From Serratia odorifera (GTDB lineage Bacteria > Pseudomonadota > Gammaproteobacteria > Enterobacterales > Enterobacteriaceae), in assembly GCF_900635445.1 (NCBI RefSeq), contig NZ_LR134117.1, positions 806,001-870,000 on the forward strand: 64,000 nucleotides of DNA, written 5' to 3'. Of this stretch, positions 8,672-18,788 are shown in pieces. Below the pieces are notes generated by a model. The model had not been told where the DNA came from. It saw only the letters and a list, made by a program, of their open reading frames with translations, and did not search any database. A program made the translations under genes and the position numbers. How positions within the stretch are numbered: the first letter of the stretch is position 1; the number at the start of each line of letters is the position of its first letter.

Positions 8672-9174
8672 CGATCTCTTCCTTTTGTTGTGAATCCAAA
8701 CTACTGCGGATTCTTCCGCCACGACATGATGTGGCTCACTCATGAATACTTCACGATATCTATTCGATCGGTAGTTCATGCCAAGAGTATTGCAACCGCC
8801 GTGCCAATCCTTCAACCGCTATATAAATCAATAAGATAATTAAATGCGCTCAAAAAACACGCCGATTACTGTCGCTTATAAACGACAATTTTGGCTGACC
8901 ACGGTGACAGTATCGATAACTTACTGATATTTAACAGTTCAAATTGTCTCTGATTGGCAACACTACCGAATAACACGCTACCGATCGCACAAATACCAGT
9001 GATTTTCGCTTTAAGCGAGGCAAATACACCCTGTTAAATATAGACCATTGGCCGAAGTTTGCCGGTAAAGGCGGAAGATTCTGAAGCAGCTAAAGCGCGG
9101 GAACTGATGAGGCGGGTTAACTAATAAAGCAAGGTAACGGCCTGGCTATTGCAAGAGCCAGGCCGTGGACGGTA
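8672..9174. other. Long intergenic region between prfC and osmY
   Basis: About 500 bases without a credible gene; frames crossing it are antisense or lack family resemblance. It should hold the osmY promoter. On the minus strand CAATACT near 8787 resembles a sigma-S -10 element, but I could not fix a promoter. The prfC terminator hairpin is at its right end. Confidence 0.5.
9137..9166 (-). terminator. Rho-independent terminator candidate of prfC
   Basis: Perfect 11-base stem ACGGCCTGGCT / AGCCAGGCCGT with an eight-base loop, about ten bases after the prfC stop. On the minus strand it is followed by a mixed TTACCTTGCTTTATT stretch. Confidence 0.6.
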
Positions 9175-10775
9175 TTAATGCTCGCGCGTCTTGCGGAAGG
9201 TCACATCCGGGTAACGTTCCTGCGTCAGGTTGAGGTTAACCATGGTAGGTGCGATATACGACAGGTTGTCGCCGCCGTCCAAACGCCAGGTTCTGCTCGT
9301 TCTTGCGCTTGAATTCTTCGAACTTCTTCACGTCGGCGCATTCAACCCAGCGCGCGGTGGAGACGTTAACCGATTCGTACAGCGCTTCCACGTTGTATTC
9401 GGTCTTCAGACGCGCTACCACCACGTCGAACTGCAGTACGCCGACCGCACCCACGATCAGATCGTTGTTGGCTATCGGGCGGAATACCTGCACTGCGCCT
9501 TCCTCAGACAGCTGTACCAGCCCCTTCAGCAACTGTTTCTGCTTCAGCGGATCGCGCAGGCGAATACGACGGAACAGTTCCGGTGCAAAGTTCGGGATAC
9601 CGGTAAACTTCATGTCTTCACCCTGGGTGAAGGTATCGCCGATTTGAATGGTGCCGTGGTTATGCAGGCCGATGATGTCGCCTGGATAGGCTTCTTCAAC
9701 GTGCGAACGGTCACCCGCCATAAAGGTCAGCGCGTCGGAAATCACCACGTCTTTACCGGTACGCACCTGGCGCAACTTCATGCCTTTCTCGTAGCGGCCG
9801 GAAACCACGCGGCATGAACGCCACGCGGTCACGGTGTTTCGGATCCATATTGGGCCTGGATTTTAAACACGAAACCGGGTGAATTTCTCTTCGGCTGCTA
9901 CCACCTCACGGGTGTCGGTTTTACGCGGCATCGGCGCTGGCGCCCAGGCCACCAGACCGTCGAGCATATGGTCAACGCCAAAGTTACCCAGCGCCGTACC
10001 AAAGAATACCGGCGTCCAGTTCACCGGCCAGGAACGCCTCCTGCTCGAACTCGTGCGAAGCGCCCTGTACCAGCTCCCAGTTCTTCGGCGCAGTTGAGCC
10101 GCCAGGTCTTCACCGACCGCCAGCGTCCAGATCCGGGTTGTTCAACCCTTTGATCATCCGCACTTCCTGAATGGTGTGGCCTTTACCGGTCTGATAAAGA
10201 TAGGTTTCGTCTTTATACAGGTGGTAAACCCTTTAAACAGCTTGCCGCAGCCCGATAGGCCAGGTGATCGGCGAACAGGCGATCTTCAGCTCGCGTTCGA
10301 CTTCGTCCATCACTTCCATTGGGTCGCGAATATCACGGTCGAGCTTGTTCATAAAGGTCAGGATCGGCGTATCGCGCAGACGGGTCACTTCCATCAGCTT
10401 GCGGGTACGATCCTCAACGCCTTTTGCTGCGTCGATCACCATCAGACAGCAGTCCACCGCGGTCAGGGTACGGTAGGTATCTTCCGAGAAGTCCTCGTGC
10501 CCCGGGGTGTCCAGCAGGTTGACCAGGCTATCGCGGTACGGGAACTGCATCACCGGAGGGTGGTGATCGAAATACCACGCTGCTTTTCCATTTCCATCCA
10601 GTCGGATTTGGCGTGCTGGCTGGAGCCGCGCCCCTTGACCGTACCGGCGGTCTGGATAGCCTGGTCCGAACAGCAGCACCTTTTCGGTAATGGTGGTTTT
10701 ACCGGCATCGGGGTGCGAGATGATGGCGAAGGTTCTTCTTTTTGAGACTTCGCGGGCGAATTCACTAGGAGACAT
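9175..10775 (-). CDS. prfC: Peptide chain release factor 3 (RF3), several frameshifts
   Basis: Translational GTPase that removes RF1/RF2 from the ribosome. It begins [20 protein letters not shown], followed by P-loop [12 protein letters not shown], then [17 protein letters not shown] (G3) and [12 protein letters not shown] (G4). The C-terminal domains ([45 protein letters not shown]) are almost E. coli-like. At least six single-base indels (near 10668, 10558, 10250, 10100, 9840 and 9285) split it. The true tail [20 protein letters not shown] continues past the last break to TAA at 9177-9175. So many breaks in a conserved gene indicate sequence error, not decay. Confidence 0.92.
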
Positions 10776-10976
10776 GTTTTTCACGTTTCTACGGTTAGTC
10801 CGCCCTGCATCATCGGAACGCGCCGATCGCGGCGCCAAGCAAAGCGGTGATAAAAAGATAATAGCCGGTTATTTTCGCTGATTTGGCAACCGGTGACAAT
10901 CAATGGATGCCGCAGCGCCCGGATTAATTGGTCAATGCAGACCGAAGTCTGGAAATGACGTGCCCAATGCCGGCGC

Positions 10977-11423
10977 TTACCCCAACGGCAGCGCCATCAC
11001 GATGGCGTCTTCGGCGGCCCGCCGACGCCAGGATAATAGTTGCGGCGCACGGTGACCTCGTTGAAGCCTAGGCGATCGTAAAGCGCAATTGCACCGCATT
11101 CGAGGCGCGAACCTCCAGCCACAGCGTCAGGATGCCGCGGCTTTCCAACTGCGCGATCAACGCATCCAGCAGCGCACGGCCATAGCCCCGGCGTTGCCAT
11201 TGCGGAGCAATGGCGATATTGAACAGCGTCGCTTCGTCGAGTACGAGCTGGGGTGATGGCAAACCCCGCCATCTGCCCGGCGGTTTCCAGTTTCAGATTG
11301 AGATAGCGTTCGCCCTGATTGCTGGCGAGCGTGGCTTCGCTCCAGGGAAAAGGCATGACTGGCCTGTTCAATCGTCAATGCGCTGGCCAGATCGGCCGTC
11401 GTCAGGGAAGAAATGGTGTTCAT
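10977..11423 (-). CDS. rimI: Ribosomal-protein S18-alanine N-acetyltransferase RimI, several frameshifts
   Basis: GNAT acetyltransferase that acetylates the N-terminus of ribosomal protein S18. Fragments in three frames assemble into the RimI sequence: MNTISSLTTADLASALTIEQ, then PFPWSEATLASNQGERYLNL, VVLDEATLFNIAIAPQWQRR with acetyl-CoA motif RRGYGRA, and LYDRLGFNEVTVRRNYYP. The stop TAA at 10979-10977 follows DAIVMALPLG. At least four single-base insertions are needed. Its first 56 bases overlap the 3' end of holD, as in E. coli. yjjG, which follows rimI in E. coli, is absent here. Confidence 0.88.
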
Positions 11424-11808
11424 AATGACAAATCTGCTGCCAGGAGAGCGCGTTTGGCACTCGCGTCTAAGAAAGCTCGGCCAACGCCGGGCTGGATAAC
11501 TGCGCACCGGCGAGCACGAGCGGCTCTGTAATGCCCAGCCGCCAACTGTTGCATTCGCTATCGTCCGGCAGCATCGCTGCCTGTTCCGGCGTCAGACAGT
11601 AGGCTTGCGCCGGGGTCAGCCCCAGGCTGCGCAACACGTCGCAAAAACAGCGGATCGCCGGCCTCTGGCAGGGGAGAAGCCACCACCACCAGTCGAGCTT
11701 CCGCCGGCAAATGGACCGCCACTTCGCCTTGCAACACCCCCGGGGCGGCGGCAATGTCCACTGCGTAATACCCAGTTGTTGTAACAGCCAGTCGCGTTGA
11801 GATGCCAT
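11368..11808 (-). CDS. holD: DNA polymerase III psi subunit HolD, several frameshifts
   Basis: Psi subunit of the clamp loader, which links chi to gamma/tau and contacts SSB. The start MASQRDWLLQQLGITQWTL, the middle LVVVASPLPEAGDPL in a second frame, LTPEQAAMLPDDSECNSWRL and a tail with WQQICHYEHHFFP identify it. Insertions near 11740, 11660 and 11470 break the frame. The tail reads through the first 56 bases of rimI to TGA at 11370-11368. Divergent from rsmC, with about 157 bases between starts. Confidence 0.87.
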
Positions 11809-11965
11809 ACCGATTCCTGTAGGGAGCTACCGTTAATGCGCGTTGCGCGCCATATGCTAACAAACCCGCGCGGCCAACGCACCTGCGGCTTGTAACAAGA
11901 CAGGTATAAATTATCACCGCAACGCTCTATAATCGCCGGCCTTAATCTTGAGGAGCCAAAACCTG

Positions 11966-13017
11966 ATGTCTGCATTAACCCCCGCCAGCGAAGTGATGCC
12001 TGCGCCACAGTGATGAATTTACCGAACGTCGCGTGCTGTTCGCCGGTGATCTGCAAGATACGCTGCCGGCGCAATTTGAGGCCGTGGACGTACGCGTTCA
12101 TACCCAGCAATATCATCATTGGCAGTTATTAAACCGTGCGATGGGTGACAACGTGCAATTCGGCCTGACGGTCGACGCAGCCTTCGTTGCCGAATGCGAT
12201 ACGCTGGTTTACTACTGGCCAAAGAGCAAACAGGAAGCGCAATTCCAGCTGTGCAATCTGCTGGCACTGCTGCCGGTCGGCGCAGAGGTGTTTGTCGTCG
12301 GTGAAAACCGCAGCGGCGTACGCAGTGCCGAACAGACCGTCGAAGGCCACGTTACACTGGCGAAAATCGACAGCGCGCGCCGCTGCGGTCTGTATCATGG
12401 CCGGATCGACGCCCAGACCACCTTCGATCTGAACGACTGGTGGGACAGCTACCCGTTGCACGATCTGGAAGTAAAAACCCTGCCAGGGGTGTTTAGCCGC
12501 GACGGGCTGGACGTCGGCAGTTCCCTGCTGTTGTCGACGCTGGACAAACACATGAAGGGCAAAGTGCTCGACGTCGGCTGTGGCGCCGGTGTGATGGCCA
12601 GCGTGGATGGCCAGAATGTCACCAAAGGTGAAGCTGACGCTGAGTGACGTTAACGCCGCCGCAATAGAATCCAGCCGCGCGACGCTGGCTGCCAACGGCA
12701 TCGACGGCGAAGTGATCGTCAGCAATGTCTATTCCGACATTAGCGGCCGTTTTGACATGATCATCTCCCAACCCGCCATTCCACGACGGGTTGGCAACCA
12801 GCCTGACGGCGGCCGGAAACCCTGATCCGCGGCGCGTTAAAGCACCTGCCGATTGGCGGTCACTTACGCATCGTCGCCAACGCCTTCCTGCCCGTACCCG
12901 GATATTCTGGACGCCACCTTCGGCAGCCATGAGGTCCTGGCGCAGAACGGCCGCTTCAAGGTCTATCAGGCTACCGTTGGCCGCCCACCGCGTGATGCGA
13001 AGAAGAAAAAGAAATAA
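11966..13017 (+). CDS. rsmC: 16S rRNA m2G1207 methyltransferase RsmC, several frameshifts
   Basis: SAM-dependent methyltransferase for G1207 of 16S rRNA. The start MSALTPASEV has GAGGAG 10 bases upstream; LRHSDEFTERRVLFAGDLQD follows after an extra C near 12002. The N-terminal pseudo-domain (FVVGENRSGVRSAE) and SAM motif KGKVLDVGCGAG are clear. Further single-base insertions near 12608, 12768, 12818 and 12898 interrupt MIISNPPFHDG (catalytic NPPF, printed here in the wrong frame) and the C-terminus. The gene ends with lysine-rich DAKKKKK and TAA at 13015-13017. All breaks are consistent with sequencing insertions. Confidence 0.9.
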
Positions 13018-13032
13018 CCACGCCCGCCATGG

Positions 13033-13072
13033 AAAAATGCCGCCCAGTTAGCCCTGCGCGGCATTTTTTTTG
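13033..13072 (+). terminator. Rho-independent terminator of rsmC
   Basis: Stem AAAAATGCCGC / GCGGCATTTTT followed by an eight-base T-run, 15 bases after the rsmC stop. The A-run before the stem could also terminate the opposing aldo/keto reductase transcript. Confidence 0.85.
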
Positions 13073-13114
13073 CCTGGCCAGAGCGCTGCCAACGGCGGCG
13101 CCCGTCACGTTGTA

Positions 13115-14108
13115 TCAGCCGTTAATGTAGGTCATGGCTTCTTCGCCATAGCGCGCCCCCGCCGCTGCCTGCAGCGGGAACACCGCCTCGATCGCCGCCA
13201 GCTCCTGTTCGCTCAGGGTGATCGAGGTTGCGGCGACGTTTTCTTCCAGATAACGCCGGCGTTTGGTGCCGGGGATCGGCACGATATGTTCGCCCTGCGC
13301 CATCACCCAGGCCAATGCCAGCTGTGACGGCGTGACCCCCTTACTGGCGTGCCAGTTCGCCGACCTTGTCCACCAGCGCCAGATTGCGGGCAAAATTGTC
13401 CCCTTGAAAACGCGGATTGCTGCGACGGAAGTCATCCTCAGCCAGATCGTCAGGCCGTTGAATCGCGCCGGTCAGAAAACCACGCCCCAGAGGGCTATAG
13501 GCCACAAAACCAATCCCCAGACGTTCACAGGCAGCCAGTTGCCCCTGCTCGGCGTCGCGTGTCCACAGTGAATATTCGCTCTGTAATGCGGTAATCGGAT
13601 GAACGCGGTGGGCGCGTTCCAACGTTTCCACCGACGCCTCGCTCAGGCCAATATGGCGGATTTTTCCCTCGGTAATCAGATCCGCCATCGTACCGATCAC
13701 TTCTTCGATCGGCACCTGCGGATCGACCCGGTGCTGATAGTAAAGATCGATAGTCTCTACCCCCAGCCGTTGCAGACTGCCTTCTACCGAGCGGCGGATA
13801 TAGGCCGGCTGGCTGCTGACGCCGCGGGCATGCGGATCGGACGGATCGCGCACGATGCCGAATTTGGTCGCCAGAAACACCTGCTCGCGCTTGCCCTTGA
13901 TCGCCTTGCCGATCAGTTGCTCATTGGTATGCGGTCCATACATATCGGCGGTATCCAGCAGCGTGACGCCCAGATCCAGCGCACGATGCAGCGTCGCGAT
14001 AGCTTCTTTTTCATCTTGATCGGTGGAATAGAAATCGCTCATCCCCATGCAGCCCAACCCCTGCGCAGAAACGCTTGGACCCTTGGCGCCTAATTTTCGC
14101 TGTTGCAT
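13115..14108 (-). CDS. Aldo/keto reductase, one frameshift
   Basis: NADPH-dependent aldo/keto reductase of about 330 residues. It shows LGCMGMSDFY, catalytic DTADMYG (Asp/Tyr), LATKFGIV, IDLYYQHRVDP (His) and IGLSEASVETLERA. An extra base near 13343 breaks the frame; after it KGVTPSQLALAWVMAQ and the NADPH-binding IPGTKRRRYLEEN follow to TAA at 13117-13115. The ATG at 14108 has GAGG 8 bases upstream. It is divergent from a LysR regulator with 120 bases between starts, so that protein probably controls it. Probably acts on an aldehyde or quinone. Confidence 0.88.
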
Positions 14109-14228
14109 CGTTGTTGCCTCATCAATCGGGTAAATGTCGATACAGAGTGTGGTTGTTGGCGCAGGAAAGATAAATAATGCATATTGCTCAACACTGTTCA
14201 AAAAACGCTAACAATCTCGGACGGTCCG

Positions 14229-15173
14229 ATGGATCAGATTCAGGCAATGCGCATCTTCACGCGAATCGTCGAACTGGGTAGCTTCAGCCGCGCGGCCGAG
14301 CGCCTGCAACTGCCGCGTGCCACGGTCAGCAACACGCTGAAACGGCTAGAGCAGCGGCTCGGCGTGCGGCTGCTGATCCGCACCACTCGGCAGGTCAACG
14401 TCACCCACGAGGGCACCTTGTACTATCAGCGCTGCATTCAACTGCTGGGTGCGCTGGAAGAAGCCGATACGCTGTTTAGCCAGCAGAAGCTGCAGCCGTC
14501 GGGCAAAGTACGTATCGATATGCCGCATTCGCTGGCGCGTGAAATCGTCATTCCGGCGCTGGGGGATTTTTATCAGCGCTATCCGCAAATCACCCTGGCG
14601 CTCGGTGCTAACGATAGCCACGTCGATTTGCTACGCGAAGGGGTCGACTGCGTGTTACGCGCCTGGGAAACCGAAGACGACAGCCTGATAGCCCGGCAGA
14701 TCACCGCAATGCCGCAACTGACCTGCGCCTCGCCGGCCTATTTGCAGCACTACGGCGTACCGCAGTCGATCGACGATCTGCATCATCACCATGCGGTGGG
14801 CTATTTCTCTCTCGCCACCAACCGAGACTATCCGCTGGAATTCTGCCGCCATGGCAAGCTGGAGCTGCGCGAACTGCCCAGCCGGCTGAGCGTCAGCGGG
14901 GCAGATGCCTATATCAGCGGCTGCCGTGCCGGTTTGGGGCTGATACAGGCGGCGCGCTATTCGCTGTCGCCGTGGCTGAAGCGCGGCGATCTGGTAGAGG
15001 TTTTGGCACAGACGCCACCGCCACCGATGCCGATTTACATTATGTATCCCCCCGGCCGCTTCCTTGCTCCTCGCGTGCGGGTGCTGATCGATTGGCTGAT
15101 TACACTGTTCGAAGCGCATCAAAAGCAACGAGATGACGCTTTTTCCAGCAAACGCCCGCAATCACCGAAATAA
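14229..15173 (+). CDS. LysR-family transcriptional regulator
   Basis: 314 residues with an N-terminal helix-turn-helix (QAMRIFTRIVELGSFSRAAE; RATVSNTLKRLEQRLGVRLL) and a C-terminal effector domain. It resembles the DhcR/PtxR-like LysR proteins often placed beside oxidoreductases. The ATG at 14229 (MDQIQAMRIF) is chosen over the longer frame because LysR proteins begin just before the first helix. Divergent from the aldo/keto reductase, its likely target. Confidence 0.9.
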   Translation: MDQIQAMRIFTRIVELGSFSRAAERLQLPRATVSNTLKRLEQRLGVRLLIRTTRQVNVTHEGTLYYQRCIQLLGALEEADTLFSQQKLQPSGKVRIDMPHSLAREIVIPALGDFYQRYPQITLALGANDSHVDLLREGVDCVLRAWETEDDSLIARQITAMPQLTCASPAYLQHYGVPQSIDDLHHHHAVGYFSLATNRDYPLEFCRHGKLELRELPSRLSVSGADAYISGCRAGLGLIQAARYSLSPWLKRGDLVEVLAQTPPPPMPIYIMYPPGRFLAPRVRVLIDWLITLFEAHQKQRDDAFSSKRPQSPK

Positions 15174-15176
15174 CAG

Positions 15177-15205
15177 TTGACGTCCCCCGCCAAAATCTCT
15201 AGAAT
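15177..15205 (+). promoter_or_regulatory. Sigma-70 promoter of the tRNA-Leu operon
   Basis: TTGACG at 15177-15182 and TAGAAT at 15200-15205 with a 17-base spacer, followed by a GC-rich discriminator (TCGCCCCC). That combination is typical of stable-RNA promoters under stringent control. The first tRNA begins about 40 bases downstream. Confidence 0.8.
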
Positions 15206-15246
15206 TCGCCCCCGTGGTGACATTATTACGGTAATGTTTCTGGTAC

Positions 15247-15333
15247 GCGAAGGTGGCGGAATTGGTAGACGCGCTAGCTTCAGGTGTTAGTGTCCTTACG
15301 GACGTGAGGGTTCAAGTCCCTCTCTTCGCACCA
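15247..15333 (+). tRNA. leuT: tRNA-Leu (CAG), first copy
   Basis: 87 bases with CCA encoded. Acceptor stem GCGAAGG / CTTCGC plus ACCA, anticodon loop TTCAGGT (CAG), long variable arm GTCC-TTAC-GGAC and TTCAAGT in the T-loop. It corresponds to the E. coli leuQ/P/V type; the symbol here is only generic. Confidence 0.96.
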
Positions 15334-15373
15334 AATAACCACGCGATTGACATTTATATTGCACAGCATCTGT

Positions 15374-15460
15374 GCGAAGGTGGCGGAATTGGTAGACGCG
15401 CTAGCTTCAGGTGTTAGTGTTCTTACGGACGTGAGGGTTCAAGTCCCTCTCTTCGCACCA
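15374..15460 (+). tRNA. tRNA-Leu (CAG), second copy
   Basis: Same as the first copy except that base 15421 is T where the other copies have C. This turns one variable-arm pair into G-U. The spacer to the first copy is 40 bases. Confidence 0.96.
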
Positions 15461-15505
15461 CGCTGGTGACAATATAAATCAAATCGACGCAACAACATCG
15501 GCTGT

Positions 15506-15592
15506 GCGAAGGTGGCGGAATTGGTAGACGCGCTAGCTTCAGGTGTTAGTGTCCTTACGGACGTGAGGGTTCAAGTCCCTCTCTTCGCACCA
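15506..15592 (+). tRNA. tRNA-Leu (CAG), third copy
   Basis: Identical to the first copy. A 45-base spacer separates it from the second, so the three are probably one processed transcript. The palindrome CACGTTTAAACGTG near 15650-15663 lies downstream and may mark the transcript end, though it lacks a strong T-run. Confidence 0.96.
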
Positions 15593-15686
15593 ATCGATGC
15601 TCTCTCCGGCAGTACCTCATCCAACTTTCCCTGTAAGCGCAAGAAACGACACGTTTAAACGTGGTTTGGTGCTATTCAGTCGATAT

Positions 15687-15971
15687 TCAGTCGATATTCA
15701 AATGCAGCCCAATTGCCGCCAGACCGCCGGCTAATGCCATGCATGACGGCAACAGCAGATAGTGTCGCCAGCGACTGTTGAACAGCATCACCAGCGTCGC
15801 CAGCATGGCAATGACGATCAGACTGCGCAATTGCATCATGTCCAGGTTGACCAAAGCCAGCAATGGCAACAAGGCACAGGGCAACAATACGCCCCAGGCG
15901 CTGGCCAACCGGTCGCCCAGACACCAGCTCACACCCCACAGCCCGCACGCGGTAATCATGGCGGCAATCAT
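15687..15971 (-). CDS. DUF1435-type small membrane protein (YjjZ-like)
   Basis: 94 residues, almost entirely hydrophobic with three or four helices. The gene next to leuQPV in E. coli is yjjZ (DUF1435), and position and character match, so I infer that family. The ATG at 15971 is chosen over an upstream TTG because GGTGGGG precedes it by about 5 bases. A good Fur box lies 20 bases upstream, so it is probably iron-repressed. Function unknown. Confidence 0.7.
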   Translation of the reverse strand: MIAAMITACGLWGVSWCLGDRLASAWGVLLPCALLPLLALVNLDMMQLRSLIVIAMLATLVMLFNSRWRHYLLLPSCMALAGGLAAIGLHLNID

Positions 15972-15991
15972 GATAACCCCACCCTTCAAGT

Positions 15992-16010
15992 GATAATGAT
16001 AACCAATATC
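15992..16010. promoter_or_regulatory. Fur box upstream of the DUF1435-type gene
   Basis: GATAATGATAACCAATATC matches the 19-base Fur consensus GATAATGATAATCATTATC at 17 positions. It sits 21 bases before the gene start. Confidence 0.75.
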
Positions 16011-16339
16011 ATATACCAGTTTTTTTCGCCCTGCACCTATTTAACCGTCAACCGCTTTCCCGGATGACAGAACGGCGAAAAAATGATAGTTTGACATAAG
16101 AAAATTCTTAGAATGATTGCGCGTTAATAATCACCCGTTAAAACTATAGTCAACGTCATTCAAGTTACGGCGAAGCGGCAACTGCCAGCCGCTAGCAGGG
16201 TTCAATGGCCGGGATAAGCGCGTGCAGCCAGCCAACATGCGACGTGAGATATAACGGATATATTCACGCAAGTAATGTTTATCACTTGCCCAGAATTTTC
16301 AATAACCTCACTATTTGATTGGTAAAGAGTAAACTCCGT
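16011..16339. other. Intergenic region before the diguanylate cyclase
   Basis: No gene seen. It contains a near-palindrome TAAGAAAATTCTTA around 16098-16111 and a stretch CATTCAAGTTACGG from about 16158 that resembles dispersed intergenic repeats of Serratia and Yersinia; I could not confirm that repeat identity. The promoters for both flanking divergent genes should be here. Confidence 0.4.
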
Positions 16340-17416
16340 ATGAACGCGCGTTCTTATCAGGAACTGCTGACCAGCAAGCATCGATTATCGTTATTCCTTT
16401 TCTTGTTGATGAATGCGGCCTCTTCAATATTTACGTTATTGATGCCTTTCAAAAATACGCCGGTCATTACCTTGCCACTGATGGGGATCCCCTTATTCTG
16501 TTTGGCTGCCATGGCATACACGGTATTTTGTCCGCGCCAATACGTGCGGAAACTGCATGTGTTCGCCGCTATCCTCGGCGTACTGTGGGCGGCGCATATT
16601 TATTTAAAAAGCCGTTACTGCGTACCGGATAGCCAAAATTTTTTATTAATTAGCCTATTCAGCATGTTTTTTATCAGCGCCATTGCGCTGACCGATAATT
16701 TCGTCGCTTTTTGCCTGCATTCGGTGCCTTCCGCCATCACCATTTTGCTGCTGGATGGCATGAATAATACCGTGCGCATCGTGTTTACCTCGGTGCTGCC
16801 CATCATCGCTTTTTCAATCCATCATCTGATGTTGAAACGCAGCGAAGCCTTTACCCAGGCGCTGGTTGCCAACCTGTATGACGAACGTGACAAACTCAGC
16901 GATCTCAGCATGCTCGATCCGCTCACCGGGCTGTATAACCGTCGCGGGCTGGAAAACAAACTCAACCAGCTGCTGGCACCGACCGCCGGCCGTCATTTCG
17001 TGGTACTGCTGGATATCGATCGCTTCAAGGCCTACAACGACAACTATGGCCACACCATGGGCGATCAAGCGCTGGTGCAGGTTGCCGCGGCCATCCGCGA
17101 CGCGGTGCGTTCACGGGATATCGTGGTGCGCTATGGCGGGGAAGAGTTCCTGGTACTGCTGACCAACGTCAGCGAAGCCTATGCGGCACAACTGGCAGAA
17201 CGCGTACGTCAGCGGGTGTTGGGCTTGCAGATCCCGCATCGCTTCAACCAGTTGGCCACTACCACCGTCACGCTCAGCGCCGGCATTTCAGCGCTGGACC
17301 AACTGGACGTGAAGTCGGCTATTCGTGCCGCGGATGCCGCGCTGTACCAGGCCAAGGGCAACGGTCGCAATACCATTCAACTGGCGGAAAACGCCCAGTC
17401 CGCGCCCCTGGCCTGA
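16340..17416 (+). CDS. Membrane-bound diguanylate cyclase (GGDEF)
   Basis: 358 residues: about 175 of membrane segments (roughly six helices), then a GGDEF domain starting DPLTGLYNRRGLENKL. The active site is GGEEF within VRYGGEEFLVLL, so it should make c-di-GMP. An inhibitory I-site RSRD lies five residues before it. DIDRFKAYNDNYGH binds metal/GTP. No EAL or sensory PAS domain is present; the membrane region may sense a signal. I take the ATG at 16340 over a TTG seven codons upstream. Its stop is 4 bases from the convergent fucP stop. Confidence 0.9.
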   Translation: MNARSYQELLTSKHRLSLFLFLLMNAASSIFTLLMPFKNTPVITLPLMGIPLFCLAAMAYTVFCPRQYVRKLHVFAAILGVLWAAHIYLKSRYCVPDSQNFLLISLFSMFFISAIALTDNFVAFCLHSVPSAITILLLDGMNNTVRIVFTSVLPIIAFSIHHLMLKRSEAFTQALVANLYDERDKLSDLSMLDPLTGLYNRRGLENKLNQLLAPTAGRHFVVLLDIDRFKAYNDNYGHTMGDQALVQVAAAIRDAVRSRDIVVRYGGEEFLVLLTNVSEAYAAQLAERVRQRVLGLQIPHRFNQLATTTVTLSAGISALDQLDVKSAIRAADAALYQAKGNGRNTIQLAENAQSAPLA

Positions 17417-17420
17417 AGCC

Positions 17421-18651
17421 TCAGTATCGGCGTTGGCGGATGCCATAGGCCAGCACCACGATAAAGCACAGCAGCGGCAAGACGTAAGAAATGGCGGTGC
17501 TGTAGTGGTCAGCGATGGCCCCCATAAAATACGGCATGATGGCACCGCCGACGATCGCCATGATCATGAAGGAACTGGCGCGTTTGGTATGCTTACCCAT
17601 GTTCTTCACCCCGAGGGCGAAAATGGTCGGGAACATGATCGACATAAAGAAGAATACCGCGATCAACGCCACCACCGACACACCGTCAATGCTCATCATC
17701 ACCACCCCGCACAGCAGGATATTGATCAACGAATAGCAGGCCAGCAGCGTCGCCGGCTTGACCCGCCCCATCAACCAGGTGCTGAAGAAACGGCCAATCA
17801 TAAAGCAGATCATCGCGATGGAAAGCAGATAGGACGCGCTCTGGTTGGACACGTCATCCCAGTGTTCGGTGGCATAGTTGATAAAGAACGCCCCGACGCC
17901 GACCTGCGCTGCCACATAGAAGAATTGGGTAATCACCCCGCCGACAAAATGCGCATGCTGCCAGAGCCCCTGCGCCACCACGCCATGCGGCAGCGGCTCT
18001 TCTTCGCGAATGTCAGGCAGCCGGGTACGGCTGAACAGCAAGGCGATGCCCAGCACCAGTACCGCAATCGCCACGTAGGTCATTTTCACCATGTTTTGAT
18101 CGCCGCCGCTGGCGCTTTGCGTCGCCGAAAAGAACAACGTGCCGCCGATCATCGGGCCGATAAACTGCCCCAGTCCGTTGAACGACTGTGCCAGGTTCAG
18201 CCGACGTTCCGCGCCTTTGGCATCGCCCAGTACCGTGGCATACGGGTTGGCCGCCGTTTCCAGACAGCCAAGGCCACAGGCAATCACAAACAGCGCCAGC
18301 AGGAACAGCGCAAAGCTGTTGGCCGAAGCGGCCGGCACAAAACAGCAACGCGCCGACGGCATACAGACACAGACCAATCAGAATCCCGGCCTTATAGCCG
18401 CGTTTATCCATAAAATAGCCGGCAGGCAACGCCACCAGGAAATAGGCGCCAAAATACGCCGCCTGCAATAATCCCGATTGCGCCTTGGTGACGTGCAGCG
18501 TTTCCTGGAAATGTTTATTCAACACGTCCAACAAGCCATAAGACAGGCCCCACATAAAGAACAGACTGGTGACCAAAATAAAGGCCCAGCGCAGATTGGC
18601 GCGCGCGTTGGCCCCCACTTGCGCAGGCGCAGCGGTTTTATCAGCAAGCAT
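17421..18651 (-). CDS. fucP: L-fucose:H+ symporter (FucP-type MFS), one frameshift
   Basis: MFS permease of the FucP family with the family features LFFMWGLSYGLLDVLNKHF, AAYFGAYFLVALPAGYFMD and CGLGCLETAANPYATVLG. An extra T near 18342 breaks the frame inside ALLFVPAASANSFALFLLAL; both halves together give 12 helices. The start ATG at 18651 has GAGG 8 bases upstream. It sits downstream of the fucose oxidation genes on the same strand and supplies their substrate. The closest alternative is another deoxyhexose. Confidence 0.85.
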
Positions 18652-18788
18652 GATATTATCCTCGTAGAGTACTTTCATACACCGGGCCGCCGCGACAATA
18701 GCGCGCGTTCACCCCGGCCGCGCCCTGTAGCAGCCTTGCCGGAGATTCGCTGCGCCACCTTTCGCCGCAACTCGAATGATATTGGCTA

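Noticed and set aside
15247..15592. Three regularly spaced 87-base repeats resembling a repeat array
   Set aside because: They are tRNA-Leu(CAG) genes with CCA ends and an upstream promoter, not CRISPR repeats.
17325..18413. A 362-codon plus-strand frame overlapping the cyclase end and antisense to fucP
   Set aside because: Overlaps two well-supported genes and is full of histidine and glutamine, typical of antisense frames.
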